Part shown: piece after piece, positions 51,388-60,558 of the stretch | Numbering within the stretch: position 1 is the stretch's first letter | Layout of the letters: each line of letters begins with the position of its first letter | Origin: PALSA-1296 sp037143335 | Lineage (GTDB): Bacteria > Bacteroidota > Ignavibacteria > Palsa-1295 | Length of the DNA stretch: 64,000 nucleotides | Direction: 5' to 3' | Assembly: GCA_037143335.1 (NCBI GenBank) | Contig: JBAWZA010000014.1 | Location: 23,871 to 87,870 of the forward strand | Made by a program: the position numbers and the translations under genes | Notes under the pieces: generated by a model | Database searches by the model: none | What the model saw: only the letters and a program-made list of their open reading frames with translations | Told to the model about the DNA's origin: nothing

Positions 51388-51777
51388 TTACGGTTTATTC
51401 GGATCGAAGGTAAGCATGGTGTTCCAGCCTATGCCAACGAAGATGACACCTGCGACTAATAGCGCTCCGAAGAGGGTGTAGGTCAACCACTTCCGTAATT
51501 TGAAATCACGGATCACATTCCAACATCCTTGGAGGCCGTGATACATTCCTATGGTGATAAAGCCGAGGTAAAGACCCTTGAAGATTGGCGATGACAATCT
51601 TCCTGCAGTCCAATCATAATCATGTCCGCTTGCAGGGGTGTAGTGCATCATAATATAATGCCCGACGGTGAGCAACACAAGGGCTAATCCAGAAATGCGC
51701 TGCAACATCCATGACGGTGCGCCGGAATTTCTCCCTTTCGCGTAGGAGCGGAGATGATCTGCTGATTTATTTACCAT
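51388..51777 (-). CDS. sdhD: Succinate dehydrogenase membrane anchor subunit
   Basis: 129 residues, three helices. SWMLQRISGLALVLLTVGHY has the Arg-x-Ser-Gly and heme-ligand-type His pattern of complex II membrane anchors. It starts 4 bases after sdhC. The genes for the flavoprotein and iron-sulfur subunits are not next to it; nuoD lies convergent 5 bases away. Confidence 0.8.
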   Translation of the reverse strand: MVNKSADHLRSYAKGRNSGAPSWMLQRISGLALVLLTVGHYIMMHYTPASGHDYDWTAGRLSSPIFKGLYLGFITIGMYHGLQGCWNVIRDFKLRKWLTYTLFGALLVAGVIFVGIGWNTMLTFDPNKP

Positions 51778-51781
51778 AAAA

Positions 51782-52192
51782 TTATTTTGAAGCGAAAAGA
51801 TCGTTCTGGAAAATCAAGAAAAACATCATGAGTACGATGGCGATGCCAATTACATAAACGGCAGCCAATAATTTTTTCTGATAGCGTGCGCCATTGCCGA
51901 GATCCACGACAGCGATACGGATGCCGTTGAATGCGTGGAACATCACTAACAAGCCGAGTAACCACTCTAATATTTTGAATGGCATTGCCGTAAACGTCTT
52001 CATCTCTTCGGCGAATGCAGCATGTCCCTTCGTGAGGGAGCTGAGTGCCCAGATGTGCACAAAAAGATAGACGGTCAAACCGATGCCGGTGATGCGGTGG
52101 AGAAGATAAGCCCACGAACCCGAATGGCGTTTATATGCCATTGTGATTCGTGTCCATGCACCGACTGGTTCTCTATTGGGTGTATATGCCAT
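51782..52192 (-). CDS. sdhC: Succinate dehydrogenase cytochrome b556 subunit
   Basis: 136 residues with three helices. HRITGIGLTVYLFVHIW contains the conserved HRxTG and heme-ligand His, and FHAFNGIRIAVVD is the second signature. It anchors SdhAB to the inner membrane and helps form the quinone site. Located 63 bases downstream of ftsX and leading sdhD. Confidence 0.88.
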   Translation of the reverse strand: MAYTPNREPVGAWTRITMAYKRHSGSWAYLLHRITGIGLTVYLFVHIWALSSLTKGHAAFAEEMKTFTAMPFKILEWLLGLLVMFHAFNGIRIAVVDLGNGARYQKKLLAAVYVIGIAIVLMMFFLIFQNDLFASK

Positions 52193-52255
52193 GAATGAGA
52201 TTACTAATTTCTACAAATTTACGAAAGAACCACGCCTGAGCCGAGAAGATTGACT

Positions 52256-53119
52256 TCAGGCAACTCTTGTCCCTCGCCACGAAGCAAGCAGACTTCCAAT
52301 CATTCCTATCGTGATTCCGAATACCACATTCGCGCTGAGCAAGATATAATGTTCATTGATTGAGCTTGTGATGAGGAGGTCGCCCTTAATTCCGGACTCG
52401 ATAAACGCGAATAACACAACTATCACTGAAGCCGAAAATAAACCTCCTACAAATCCTGAAAACCCACCTTCTAAGATGTAGGGCAGTACTACCGTACTTC
52501 GCCGCGCTCCGAGTAAAAGCATTGTTTTTATCGTGTTGCGCCGTGATTGGATTGCCATACGAATTGTGCTAATCACAATGATGAGAGAGATCAAGATCAA
52601 TCCGCCACCGAGACTGAAGGCTACGAGCGAAAGTGTTTCAGATCGCTTCTCTAAGCTACGAAGGGTAGCTCGGTCGTAGAGTACCTCTTTGACTCCCGCA
52701 ATTTTTAGAAATAATGCCCGAACTCTCGAGGCTTTCTCTGATGTCAATTCATGGATGGTTAACCGTGCACTTGCTGGAAGAGGATTGTAACCCAAGAGCC
52801 GTTCGACATCTTCGCCAGAAGTCTTTGTGTACTCGGCGAGTGCGTCTTCTTTCGAGATTGTTTTGAGTGAAGTAATGTCTTGCGTCGGCTTGATGTGGTT
52901 GTCGATCAGTTGCAGTGCATCAGTTGTATTCAGAGCTGGGTCAATAAATACTTCCACAATCATCTTTGACCGAAAATCTTCCAGATCAGAATTCAACTGC
53001 TGAGCAATGAGTACGAAGATCGCACAAATTGCAAGAGAAACTGCAATTACTACGGCGGTCAGGACACTCATGAGGGGCGTGCGTCGTAGAACTTCAAATG
53101 TTTCTCGGAAAATTAACAT
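52256..53119 (-). CDS. ftsX: Cell-division ABC transporter permease-like protein FtsX
   Basis: 287 residues with four membrane helices: one at 17-40, then a periplasmic domain (about 45-160), and three at about 170-285. The sequence RRNTIKTMLLLGARRSTVVLPYILEGG is typical of FtsX. With FtsE it couples cytokinesis to peptidoglycan hydrolysis. No ftsE gene is adjacent in this window. Confidence 0.88.
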   Translation of the reverse strand: MLIFRETFEVLRRTPLMSVLTAVVIAVSLAICAIFVLIAQQLNSDLEDFRSKMIVEVFIDPALNTTDALQLIDNHIKPTQDITSLKTISKEDALAEYTKTSGEDVERLLGYNPLPASARLTIHELTSEKASRVRALFLKIAGVKEVLYDRATLRSLEKRSETLSLVAFSLGGGLILISLIIVISTIRMAIQSRRNTIKTMLLLGARRSTVVLPYILEGGFSGFVGGLFSASVIVVLFAFIESGIKGDLLITSSINEHYILLSANVVFGITIGMIGSLLASWRGTRVA

Positions 53120-53154
53120 CGTGCGTAACTATCTGTCTTGGACAACAAAATTAA

Positions 53155-53931
53155 TCAGAATTCTTTTCTCCAACTCTCTTGCATTTTTTCAAGAAACGAA
53201 TAATTTGTGAGGTCATAATGGATTGGTGAGATGCTGATCTTATTATCTCGAATCGCTACATCATCAATATCATCACTTGAATCCTCGATGATGTAGTGAC
53301 CTTTGAGCCAATAGTATGGACGCTCCTGAGGATCGAGCCTGCGCTCGAACATATCATTCCAATACGACTTTCCTTGTCGTGTGAAAGAGACACCATTAAG
53401 TTCGGCCTCGGTACATGCCGGCACGTTTACATTGAGTAGTGTACCTTTTGGCAAACCTGATTCTATCACATACGGTGCAAACCGCTTTGCAAAATTAGCC
53501 GCAACAGAAAAGTCTGCATCCTGATGATAACTCGCTAAGGAGATTGCAATTGCAGGGACATCAAGTACTGTCGCTTCAGTCGCGGCGCTCACTGTGCCTG
53601 AGTATATCACGTTGACTGCAGTATTCTTTCCGTGATTTATTCCACTCACAACTAAATCAGGCATCGGCATTGAGCGCTCTGCTAAGAATGTACGCAGTGC
53701 AAGTTTGACGCAATCAGCAGGTGTGCCACTTACTGCGTATCCGAAAAAATTGCCATCTTTCTGGTAATCAGTAACTCGCAAGGGGAGCGTAACCGTTAAG
53801 GCATGCCCGACCGCTGACTGCTCGCCGAGCGGGGCGATTACGGTTACGTCTGCAATTTCTTTGAGACCCAAGACAAGAGCGTAGATGCCTCTCGAGCTTA
53901 TGCCGTCATCGTTGGTTACGAGAATGTTCAT
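53155..53931 (-). CDS. surE: 5'-nucleotidase SurE
   Basis: 258 residues from the ATG at 53931, giving the canonical MNILVTNDDGISSRGI start with the metal-binding NDD. Further motifs: VTVIAPLGEQSAVGHALT, VVSGINHGKNTAVNVIYSGTVSAA. SurE removes phosphate from nucleoside monophosphates and short polyphosphates in stationary-phase survival. It lies 35 bases upstream of ftsX in the same direction. Confidence 0.95.
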   Translation of the reverse strand: MNILVTNDDGISSRGIYALVLGLKEIADVTVIAPLGEQSAVGHALTVTLPLRVTDYQKDGNFFGYAVSGTPADCVKLALRTFLAERSMPMPDLVVSGINHGKNTAVNVIYSGTVSAATEATVLDVPAIAISLASYHQDADFSVAANFAKRFAPYVIESGLPKGTLLNVNVPACTEAELNGVSFTRQGKSYWNDMFERRLDPQERPYYWLKGHYIIEDSSDDIDDVAIRDNKISISPIHYDLTNYSFLEKMQESWRKEF

Positions 53932-53943
53932 AGTGCAAAAATA

Positions 53944-53983
53944 CGGGAATCGTCGTTCGTCGTGCGGCAATCGGCTTTCGTCA
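53944..53983. repeat. GACGA-type repeat before surE
   Basis: On the reverse strand it reads TGACGAAAGCCGATTG, then CGACGAACGACGATT; it resembles the symporter insertion at 34153-34190. Its first three bases form the TGA stop of the pyrimidine-dimer glycosylase gene. Confidence 0.5.
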
Positions 53984-54409
53984 AAGTTTTTCCCAAGGCT
54001 CGGTTGTGCCCGGAATTACAATGAAGAGTGGGTGGGGAAGGATCTTTTCGAGCTTCGGTAATTCTACCAGCTTCGCTGGGTCACGAACGGCAAGTTTTTT
54101 TTTCAGATGCTCATACTCATACGCGATTTGTCCAGATGTTACTGTGGGATTCTTGACTGATGCATTGGCAATGAACTTGGTCTCGTCGAACGTATACCTT
54201 CTTCGAACCGATTCTTCATGCACGACCTGAAGATAGTAATTGATAGCAATCAGAGGATTATCCATTTTTTTAAACCGCTCAAGTTGCGGATGATTTCTGT
54301 AGCCAGTTGTCTTTCCTTCGAGCACATGCTTAGCAAGCAGAGTTTCCCTCCAGAGAGCAACAAGTCCTTTGGCGTCAAGATACTTAGGATGGATTGACCA
54401 GAGTCTCAT
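53981..54409 (-). CDS. Pyrimidine dimer DNA glycosylase family protein
   Basis: 142 residues. The N-terminus MRLWSIHPKYLDAKGLVALWRE and GYRNHPQLERFKK are typical of the bacterial relatives of T4 endonuclease V (DenV; Pyr_excise family), which nick DNA at UV-induced cyclobutane dimers. The usual N-terminal catalytic Thr is not evident, so the activity may differ. It lies between pta and surE on the same strand and its stop codon falls inside a repeat. Confidence 0.75.
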   Translation of the reverse strand: MRLWSIHPKYLDAKGLVALWRETLLAKHVLEGKTTGYRNHPQLERFKKMDNPLIAINYYLQVVHEESVRRRYTFDETKFIANASVKNPTVTSGQIAYEYEHLKKKLAVRDPAKLVELPKLEKILPHPLFIVIPGTTEPWEKL

Positions 54410-54421
54410 ACTTCACTATCT

Positions 54422-55384
54422 TTAGTTTGAAGTGGTAGCCTGTAGAGCCGTCATTTCAATCATCGTTACTATATCTTGCACCGAACAACCTCTTGATAGA
54501 TCATTCATTGGTTTTGAAAGCCCTTGAAGTATTGGTCCGATTGCCTGAGCGCCACCGAGACGTTCGGCAATTTTATATCCGATATTTCCTGCATCAAGAT
54601 TCGGGAAGATGAAGACGTTCGCATCTCCATGTAATGGGCTTTCAGGAGTTTTTCGCTCGGCAACCTGTGGAATAAAAGCCGCATCAAATTGCAGTTCGCC
54701 ATCAATGAGAAGTTTTGGTTCGCGTTCACGCACGATCTCCGTTGCCAAGATCATCTTTTTGGTAGAATCGCTTGACGCGCTTCCTTTCGTCGAGTAAGAT
54801 AACATCGCAACGCGAGGGATGGTATTTGTCAACTTTCCGAATGTAGCAGCCGTGGAGATCGCAATATCTGCGAGTTGGTGGGCATCGGGATCTGTGATAA
54901 CTGCACAATCAGCAAACCCGAGCTTTCGAGAGTGAGGTAACGACGGAAGTGTGAGCAAAAACATCGAGGAGAGAGAGCGAATACCCTGAGCAAGCCCTAA
55001 ACCCCGCAACGCCGCACGTATGACATGCGCTGATGTGGAGAGTGAACCCGCGACGATACCATCGGCAACGCCGCTCTGTACTAAAAGCGCACCGAAGAGT
55101 AGTTCGTCTGTCATCACCTCGGTTTGCGCAGTTTGTTGGTCGGGGACCTTGCTTTTTCTCGTCTCGTAATAATCCGTTACTAGTTTATCAATGTTATGAT
55201 AATTTTCCTGCGTCCATATTTTGGATTGATCGAGATTTATCCCAATCTTCGCAGCCGCGCCCTGTATCTCCTCCGGCTTACCGACAAACTCCATTTCCGC
55301 GACATCATTTGCTTGCGAGGAAGCGGCGGCGCGGAGCATTCGCTCATCAGTCGCATCGGCAATCAGAACTTTTGGTTTTTTCAT
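54422..55384 (-). CDS. pta: Phosphate acetyltransferase
   Basis: 320 residues, the short (single-domain) form. Motifs: VADGIVAGSLSTSAHVIRAAL, FADCAVITDPDAHQLADIA, PRVAMLSYSTKGSA, FIFPNLDAGNIGYKIAERLG, GPILQGLSKPMNDLSRG. It interconverts acetyl-CoA and acetyl phosphate, and usually works with acetate kinase, which is not adjacent. Confidence 0.95.
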   Translation of the reverse strand: MKKPKVLIADATDERMLRAAASSQANDVAEMEFVGKPEEIQGAAAKIGINLDQSKIWTQENYHNIDKLVTDYYETRKSKVPDQQTAQTEVMTDELLFGALLVQSGVADGIVAGSLSTSAHVIRAALRGLGLAQGIRSLSSMFLLTLPSLPHSRKLGFADCAVITDPDAHQLADIAISTAATFGKLTNTIPRVAMLSYSTKGSASSDSTKKMILATEIVREREPKLLIDGELQFDAAFIPQVAERKTPESPLHGDANVFIFPNLDAGNIGYKIAERLGGAQAIGPILQGLSKPMNDLSRGCSVQDIVTMIEMTALQATTSN

Positions 55385-55404
55385 TCTGTGTTGTTGCTCA
55401 AGAA

Positions 55405-57525
55405 TTACCGATGGGCGATGATGTTTTCAATTCGCTCATTGAGCTGAAATTTCTCAATCTTTTCTACACCAATCGCGACCTCTCCCCAAATCGTGTACCG
55501 GGTATTGAGATGTGGCGTAGGACAATGAGTGATGAACCACTGCGAGCCTTCGGTATCTTTACCGCTTGAGGCCATGCCGACAACTCCCGTCTTATCGTAT
55601 TGAAGTGGAGCGATCTCGGTTCGGATTGAATGGTCGGGTCCTCCGTCACCGGTTCCGGTAAGGTCACCAGATTGAATCACAAAATTCGGTACGAGACGAT
55701 GAATAAAATTATTTGCGAACCAGTTGAGCTTCGCGAGTTTATACATGTTCAAAGCGGTCAGTGGAGTCTCAAATGTGTTGAGCTTGATAAAAATAAAATC
55801 ATAATTTGATTGGATGACCATTGTATCGGGGAGACGTTCAATGAGATTCCAATCAATTGTATCGCGTACAACTTTCGCGATCTGGTGCGAAATTCCGCTT
55901 ACATGAAGTGCTTGCAGCGCTTTATACGCCGAGTCGGCAATTGCCTGATCGCCCCATTTTGAAATTGCCTCGTCGTAAATCTGTGCTAATCGCACTTTAA
56001 AAGTATCGGCTGAGGGTTTCATCCAAGTGATTGTACCAATCAATGAGAGAAGTTGATCGTGATACTGAGGATAATCGAACTTACTACAGTATTGAATCAA
56101 ACTCTGTGACGCTTCGTCACGAGTGGAGTCAGGTATCAGCGCAGTGTCTCTCACAAATTCTAACGCCCTAGTAACAATAGCTGGGTCGTAACTCAGACTC
56201 GGGAAATGTAGGAGAGTAGTCGCGTACAAGTTTATGAATCTACGATGTGATAAGTCTGCGTAAAGAGCAGAATCTTTTTTGGAGTTTATCCAGAACTCGT
56301 TGAGTCCATCAAGAGCGAAGTGCACCTCGTTCGGCGTTGAGATAAGTGTATTCCTGAATAAATTCATAAACGCCAACGTATCATGTACTCCGCCCAAAGC
56401 CTTCGATGAATTCATATTCGAATTCCGATCGTGTGTAAGAAATAAGGATGCAATCTCCTTGATGCGTTGCTTGTCAGGATGAAGCCTACCCAAAGGAATC
56501 ATACACTGCGACCGTATGAGTGAAGATTGATCACCGTGTAAATCTTTGCTGGGTTCATACTCTGCAAGCCAATCTTCGAGAGCGAGTGAGTCTGGGGAGC
56601 TAACTTTACCGGCTACGAGCATTGCATCAATTGCGTCCAATGCCGCACGCGCTACATGATTCGATATATTGCTGTCGGCTGTAGATTCTTGAACCGCTTT
56701 CTTGAGGACTTCGTGAATTGCGGAAGTGAAATGTGATTGCTTCGCAATGGCATTGAAGATGTTCACTCGCACTCGCCACTCGGTTTCACTGCGTGCTGCT
56801 GTAAGCAGAATCTTGCTTGCCTCATCATTGTGGATCTTACCCAGCGCAGTTGCGGCGTACATTCGAGATTCAGCGCTACCTACATCGTACAAATACTCTT
56901 TAATCTCAGTGAGATGGTTCGAAAGCAGTACTGAATCATCAGTACGCGTAAATGAATATATCGCTCGCCACCGAACCTGTGGATCATTTTCCTTTTCAAG
57001 ATCGTCAACCTTTTGCGCAAAAGCTTCTGTGAGCATATTGCGAAGTCCGAGTTCGACTAACAGCGAGGCAATAATACGTGGTGCAGCCTTCCTGTCGTTC
57101 ACGAATGTAGCGAGATTCGAGAGTTCGTCTTTGGAGACCGTTCTGCCTAAGCCGATATAGACTTGTTCCGAAGGTTCGCGCTCTGCGCACTTCAAGAGTG
57201 CAGCATACGAATTCTTGTTCGACTTTAGTACGCCAAGTGCAAATGCAATGCCATCAATCACATACGGACGTGCCTCTCTATTAAGTCGTGCGATTAGAGG
57301 GACGCGAGAATTTGTATCGCCGATGTTTGCTAAGGCGACTGCGGCGCGCCATGCCACCTTTTCTTCTTTGGCATCCAAGAATTTTGCAATCGTCTCAATT
57401 CCGCGCCGCTCATCTTGCAAGCGGATAATCATCCGTTCGGCGTCGGAAAATTTGACATGCGATCTCGATACCGATGGCATTACGAGAAGAATCGGGAGTA
57501 GTAATAGTAGTGCTTTTACCTTCAT
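55405..57525 (-). CDS. HEAT-repeat protein with C-terminal cyclophilin domain
   Basis: 706 residues from the ATG at 57525, chosen because it opens a signal peptide (KVKALLLLLPILLVMPSV). The region from about 30 to 430 contains HEAT-like helical repeats (KVAWRAAVALANIGD, VRWRAIYSFTR, RMYAATALGKIHNDEASK). The last 130 residues are a cyclophilin-type peptidylprolyl isomerase domain (FIHRLVPNFVIQSGDLTGTG, GVVGMASSGKDTEGSQWFIT). It is predicted to act on protein folding in the periplasm, with the repeats binding a partner. This fusion is uncommon but is known in FCB-group genomes. Confidence 0.85.
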   Translation of the reverse strand: MKVKALLLLLPILLVMPSVSRSHVKFSDAERMIIRLQDERRGIETIAKFLDAKEEKVAWRAAVALANIGDTNSRVPLIARLNREARPYVIDGIAFALGVLKSNKNSYAALLKCAEREPSEQVYIGLGRTVSKDELSNLATFVNDRKAAPRIIASLLVELGLRNMLTEAFAQKVDDLEKENDPQVRWRAIYSFTRTDDSVLLSNHLTEIKEYLYDVGSAESRMYAATALGKIHNDEASKILLTAARSETEWRVRVNIFNAIAKQSHFTSAIHEVLKKAVQESTADSNISNHVARAALDAIDAMLVAGKVSSPDSLALEDWLAEYEPSKDLHGDQSSLIRSQCMIPLGRLHPDKQRIKEIASLFLTHDRNSNMNSSKALGGVHDTLAFMNLFRNTLISTPNEVHFALDGLNEFWINSKKDSALYADLSHRRFINLYATTLLHFPSLSYDPAIVTRALEFVRDTALIPDSTRDEASQSLIQYCSKFDYPQYHDQLLSLIGTITWMKPSADTFKVRLAQIYDEAISKWGDQAIADSAYKALQALHVSGISHQIAKVVRDTIDWNLIERLPDTMVIQSNYDFIFIKLNTFETPLTALNMYKLAKLNWFANNFIHRLVPNFVIQSGDLTGTGDGGPDHSIRTEIAPLQYDKTGVVGMASSGKDTEGSQWFITHCPTPHLNTRYTIWGEVAIGVEKIEKFQLNERIENIIAHR

Positions 57526-57710
57526 TGATAATTTGAGGGATTCAATTCTTAACACACGAACGATTTACGTAACAAAAAAAAAATCATCCGAACGACTGAT
57601 GTTCTTGGAGTTGGATTATCAACAATCTTTCAAAAATATTTAACACGCGGAACGAAAGAAATGTGATTGCTCTTCTTTGCCTATCATAGGTAAACGAAAC
57701 AAGAATTTCC

Positions 57711-58751
57711 ATGCGAGTCGCGCTACTTGCTAACATCAAACCAACAGAGAACGTCGCTCAATGGGCAGACCAGTTCGCTGACGATACTTTTGCCGAATGG
57801 GATTCCATTGAGACAATCACCGCCGTACGTGATGCTCTTGGATCCGACCCGAAAGTAGAGTGCGAAATCGTCGAAGCAATTCCTGAAATTGCGATACCCC
57901 GACTGATGGTCCGTTCGTACGACATTGTTTTTAATATCGCAGAAGGAATGCGCGGCGCTTCTCGCGAAGCACAATTTCCCGCAATAATGGAGATGCTCGG
58001 AATTCCATACACAGGCTCCGGTCCACTCACACTAGCAATCGCACTCGACAAAGCTCGGACAAAAGAAATCCTCGCTTATCACGGCATTCCTGTCGCCAAG
58101 TTTACCACGACTTCGGATACGATGGCAACGCTCGAGAAGTTACTCCCCGGAGCAAAATACCCGATAGTGGTAAAACCGCTTTCGGAGGGATCATCGAAAG
58201 GAGTAAAAAATTCTTCTTTTGCAAAAAATGAATCTGAGTTGCGATCCGAAATTCGACGAATAAAATCTGACTACGATCAACCTGCAATCGTTGAAGAATA
58301 TCTCAGCGGGAGAGAATTCACTGTCGCTGTTCTTGGCAATGGTCGGGAGGCAAGAGTTTTGCCAATCGTAGAAATTCGTTTGGATGAACTCCCCGCCGAA
58401 GCAAATGGAATTTATTCTTACGAGGCGAAATGGATTTATGATGTTCGTGATAATCCACTCGATATTTTTTCTTGTCCAGCTGATCTAACGACTGAGTTGC
58501 AAAGTAGCATTGCCGAAACTGTTCTGAGGACATATCACGCCCTCGATTGCAAGGATTGGTCGCGCGTTGACGTGCGACTTGATGCTGATGGTGTGCCAAA
58601 TATCATCGAAGTAAATCCATTACCAGGCATTCTACCAAAGGTCGAGGATAATTCATGTTTCCCAAAAGCAGCACGAACGGCGGGGATGTCATATAACGAG
58701 ACAATGCTCGCTGTGTTAAAAGCTGGATGCGAACGATACGGAATTCAATGA
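57711..58751 (+). CDS. Ddl-like ATP-grasp ligase 1
   Basis: 346 residues of the D-alanine-D-alanine ligase ATP-grasp fold. ATP-grasp features: PIVVKPLSEGSSKGVKNSS (about 145-163), EEYLSGREFTVAVLGNG, and the metal-site segment DADGVPNIIEVNPLPGIL near residue 290. It lacks the N-terminal GGxSxEHEVS block of true Ddl; the N-terminus instead reads MRVALLANIKPTENVAQW. So it is an amidoligase of uncertain substrate. It overlaps ligase 2 by 4 bases (ATGA). Confidence 0.85.
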   Translation: MRVALLANIKPTENVAQWADQFADDTFAEWDSIETITAVRDALGSDPKVECEIVEAIPEIAIPRLMVRSYDIVFNIAEGMRGASREAQFPAIMEMLGIPYTGSGPLTLAIALDKARTKEILAYHGIPVAKFTTTSDTMATLEKLLPGAKYPIVVKPLSEGSSKGVKNSSFAKNESELRSEIRRIKSDYDQPAIVEEYLSGREFTVAVLGNGREARVLPIVEIRLDELPAEANGIYSYEAKWIYDVRDNPLDIFSCPADLTTELQSSIAETVLRTYHALDCKDWSRVDVRLDADGVPNIIEVNPLPGILPKVEDNSCFPKAARTAGMSYNETMLAVLKAGCERYGIQ

Positions 58752-59803
58752 GAATAGCACTCATCTATAACGAACCTAAGCATACCGAGCCATCAGATCA
58801 CTGGCTCTCACGAAGTCGCACTGAAGTTGAGTTGGAGCATGACTTCCGCGATGCCTCGGAATTTGGAGTTCTCGAAGAGTTAGAAATTATTGCGGCGGCA
58901 ATCAAAGACGAAGGACATGTCGTTCAGATATTCTCCGTTGATGACGACATCCATCGCTTGATTAGCTTTCTCGATATTGAGCGACCGGATCTTATTTTCA
59001 ATCTCTGCGAAGGCGTACTTGGCAGAGCATCGCTTGAGATGGCAATCGCCGGAATATATGAACTCTACGATGTGCCCTATACTGGTTCGCAAGCTCTCGC
59101 CTTGGGAATAGCTTTGAATAAAGGGTTGTCAAAAGCAATTTTCACTGCACATAATCTCCCGACGCCACGATTTGCGATAGTTGATGAAGAAGAATTCATC
59201 CCACAGAATTTAAACCTTACCTATCCCGTCATCGTCAAACCAATACGCGAGGATGCGAGCATCGGGATTGACAACAACTCGATTTGTGATAACATAGATC
59301 AACTTGAGAAGCGTGTTTTATTTGTTCATCAGGAATTTAAACAACCTGCTTTAGTTGAGGAATACATTGATGGTAGAGAGTTGAACGTAGCGGTGCTTGC
59401 AAATGCAGAGGGTCATTTCGAAACGCTGCCGATTTCTGAAATAACATTTGATACGATGCCTGCTGGAAGCCCGCGCATCGTGAGTTACGAAGCAAAGTGG
59501 GTTGAGGAGTCGCCGCTCTATAAGACGACGATTCCGAAGTGCCCGGCAGTTCTTGACGAAGTCACGGCTTCACGTGCTCGTGAGCTTGCGCTTGCAGCAG
59601 CTGCGCTTGTCGGGCTTTGTGATTACGGAAGAATTGATATGAGGCTACGCGACGATGGAGCGCTCTTTATTCTCGAAGCAAATCCGAATCCAGATATTTC
59701 TCGCGATGCTGGATTCATGCGCGCGTCAAGCGCAAAAGGATTGACACATGGACAAACAATTAATGCAATTGTTACAGCTGCACTTCGAAGAGTAAAGAAA
59801 TAA
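58748..59803 (+). CDS. Ddl-like ATP-grasp ligase 2
   Basis: 351 residues starting at the ATG that overlaps the previous stop (an in-frame ATG at 58727 is rejected). It shares the ATP-grasp fold with its upstream neighbour: PVIVKPIREDASIGIDNNSI, EEYIDGRELNVAVLANAEG, LRDDGALFILEANPNPDIS. The pocket motif that reads EGSSKG in ligase 1 reads EDASIG here, and NPLPG reads NPNPD, so the two probably join different substrates. Tandem, translationally coupled ATP-grasp pairs usually build a product in successive steps. Confidence 0.85.
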   Translation: MRIALIYNEPKHTEPSDHWLSRSRTEVELEHDFRDASEFGVLEELEIIAAAIKDEGHVVQIFSVDDDIHRLISFLDIERPDLIFNLCEGVLGRASLEMAIAGIYELYDVPYTGSQALALGIALNKGLSKAIFTAHNLPTPRFAIVDEEEFIPQNLNLTYPVIVKPIREDASIGIDNNSICDNIDQLEKRVLFVHQEFKQPALVEEYIDGRELNVAVLANAEGHFETLPISEITFDTMPAGSPRIVSYEAKWVEESPLYKTTIPKCPAVLDEVTASRARELALAAAALVGLCDYGRIDMRLRDDGALFILEANPNPDISRDAGFMRASSAKGLTHGQTINAIVTAALRRVKK

Positions 59804-59836
59804 TTCTCAAGCTCAAGAAAATAAAATCAATTTAAA

Positions 59837-59868
59837 TTTGGAAAACCGAAAATTATTTCGTAGTTTTG
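59837..59868 (+). promoter_or_regulatory. Promoter for the GNAT gene
   Basis: TTG at 59838-59840 and TAGTTTTG at 59861-59868, 20 bases apart, match the TTG / TAnnTTTG consensus. It suggests the GNAT (and perhaps kamA) form a second unit from the ATP-grasp pair. Confidence 0.5.
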
Positions 59869-59947
59869 CAGAAGAAAGTTTTGCGGAAGGAAAATTTTTC
59901 TTTTTGTCATCTCGTTACGACATCCGTGTTCAACATTTTATTGTACC

Positions 59948-60424
59948 GTGATCAGAAGATTTGATTCAGTCGATCGCACCGCAATAATAGAACTTGTGAC
60001 CGCAACCGGAAATTTTAATCCGAGCGAGATTGCAATAGCCGCGGAGCTTATTGACATCTGTGTTGAAAAACCCGAACAGACGGATTATTACTCATTCGTC
60101 TTTGAGGATGGTGCAACCAAACGCATCGCAGGTTTTCTTATCGTTGGACCGACACCGGCAACGACGGGGACATTTGATATGTATTGGATTGCATCACACC
60201 CGGATTTTTATGGCAAGGGCATCGCGCAAGCGCTTGATCAATTTGCCGAAGACTTCGTCCGCGAACATAACGGATATTTGTTGATCGCTGAAACAAGCTC
60301 TCAACCTTCGTATGATCGAACAAGAAGTTTTTATGCAAAGCAAGGGTATCAGGTATTGTCTCAAATAGCTGATTACTACAAGCCTGATGATGACTTAGTC
60401 GTTTTTGGAAAGCGAGTAGATTGA
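59948..60424 (+). CDS. GNAT family N-acetyltransferase
   Basis: 158 residues from a GTG start. The acetyl-CoA pyrophosphate-binding loop is HPDFYGKGIAQALDQF (motif A), and motif B is SFYAKQGYQV near the end. It is a single compact GNAT, much shorter than the known beta-lysine acetyltransferase AblB (about 270 residues). It sits between two ATP-grasp ligases upstream and kamA downstream, so an amino-group acetylation of their product is the simplest idea (inference). Confidence 0.82.
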   Translation: MIRRFDSVDRTAIIELVTATGNFNPSEIAIAAELIDICVEKPEQTDYYSFVFEDGATKRIAGFLIVGPTPATTGTFDMYWIASHPDFYGKGIAQALDQFAEDFVREHNGYLLIAETSSQPSYDRTRSFYAKQGYQVLSQIADYYKPDDDLVVFGKRVD

Positions 60425-60503
60425 ATAATTACGAATTGAACAGTGACGATCTCATCGAGCCTCACACCAGATTTGGACTCGTTACTTTTGAATTTTTAAT
60501 TAA
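60425..60503. repeat. Imperfect palindrome between the GNAT gene and kamA
   Basis: Left arm 60425-60451 and right arm 60476-60503 are inverted copies at about 19 of 25 aligned positions, separated by exactly 24 bases, the same geometry as the element at 38564. The arms are AT-rich (ATAATTACGAATTG). It starts directly at the GNAT stop codon. Confidence 0.65.
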
Positions 60504-60558
60504 CCACGCCGTGCTATGGTGAGAAGTTACCGGCAATGGCAAAGAAGGAAACAAGATA

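Noticed and set aside
55033..55569. A 178-codon forward ORF
   Set aside because: It is antisense to pta and the cyclophilin fusion; its composition is unlike real genes here.
57711..58751. Calling the first ATP-grasp gene D-alanine-D-alanine ligase (ddl)
   Set aside because: It lacks the N-terminal GGxSxEHEVS signature of true Ddl and sits with a GNAT and KamA rather than with cell-wall genes.
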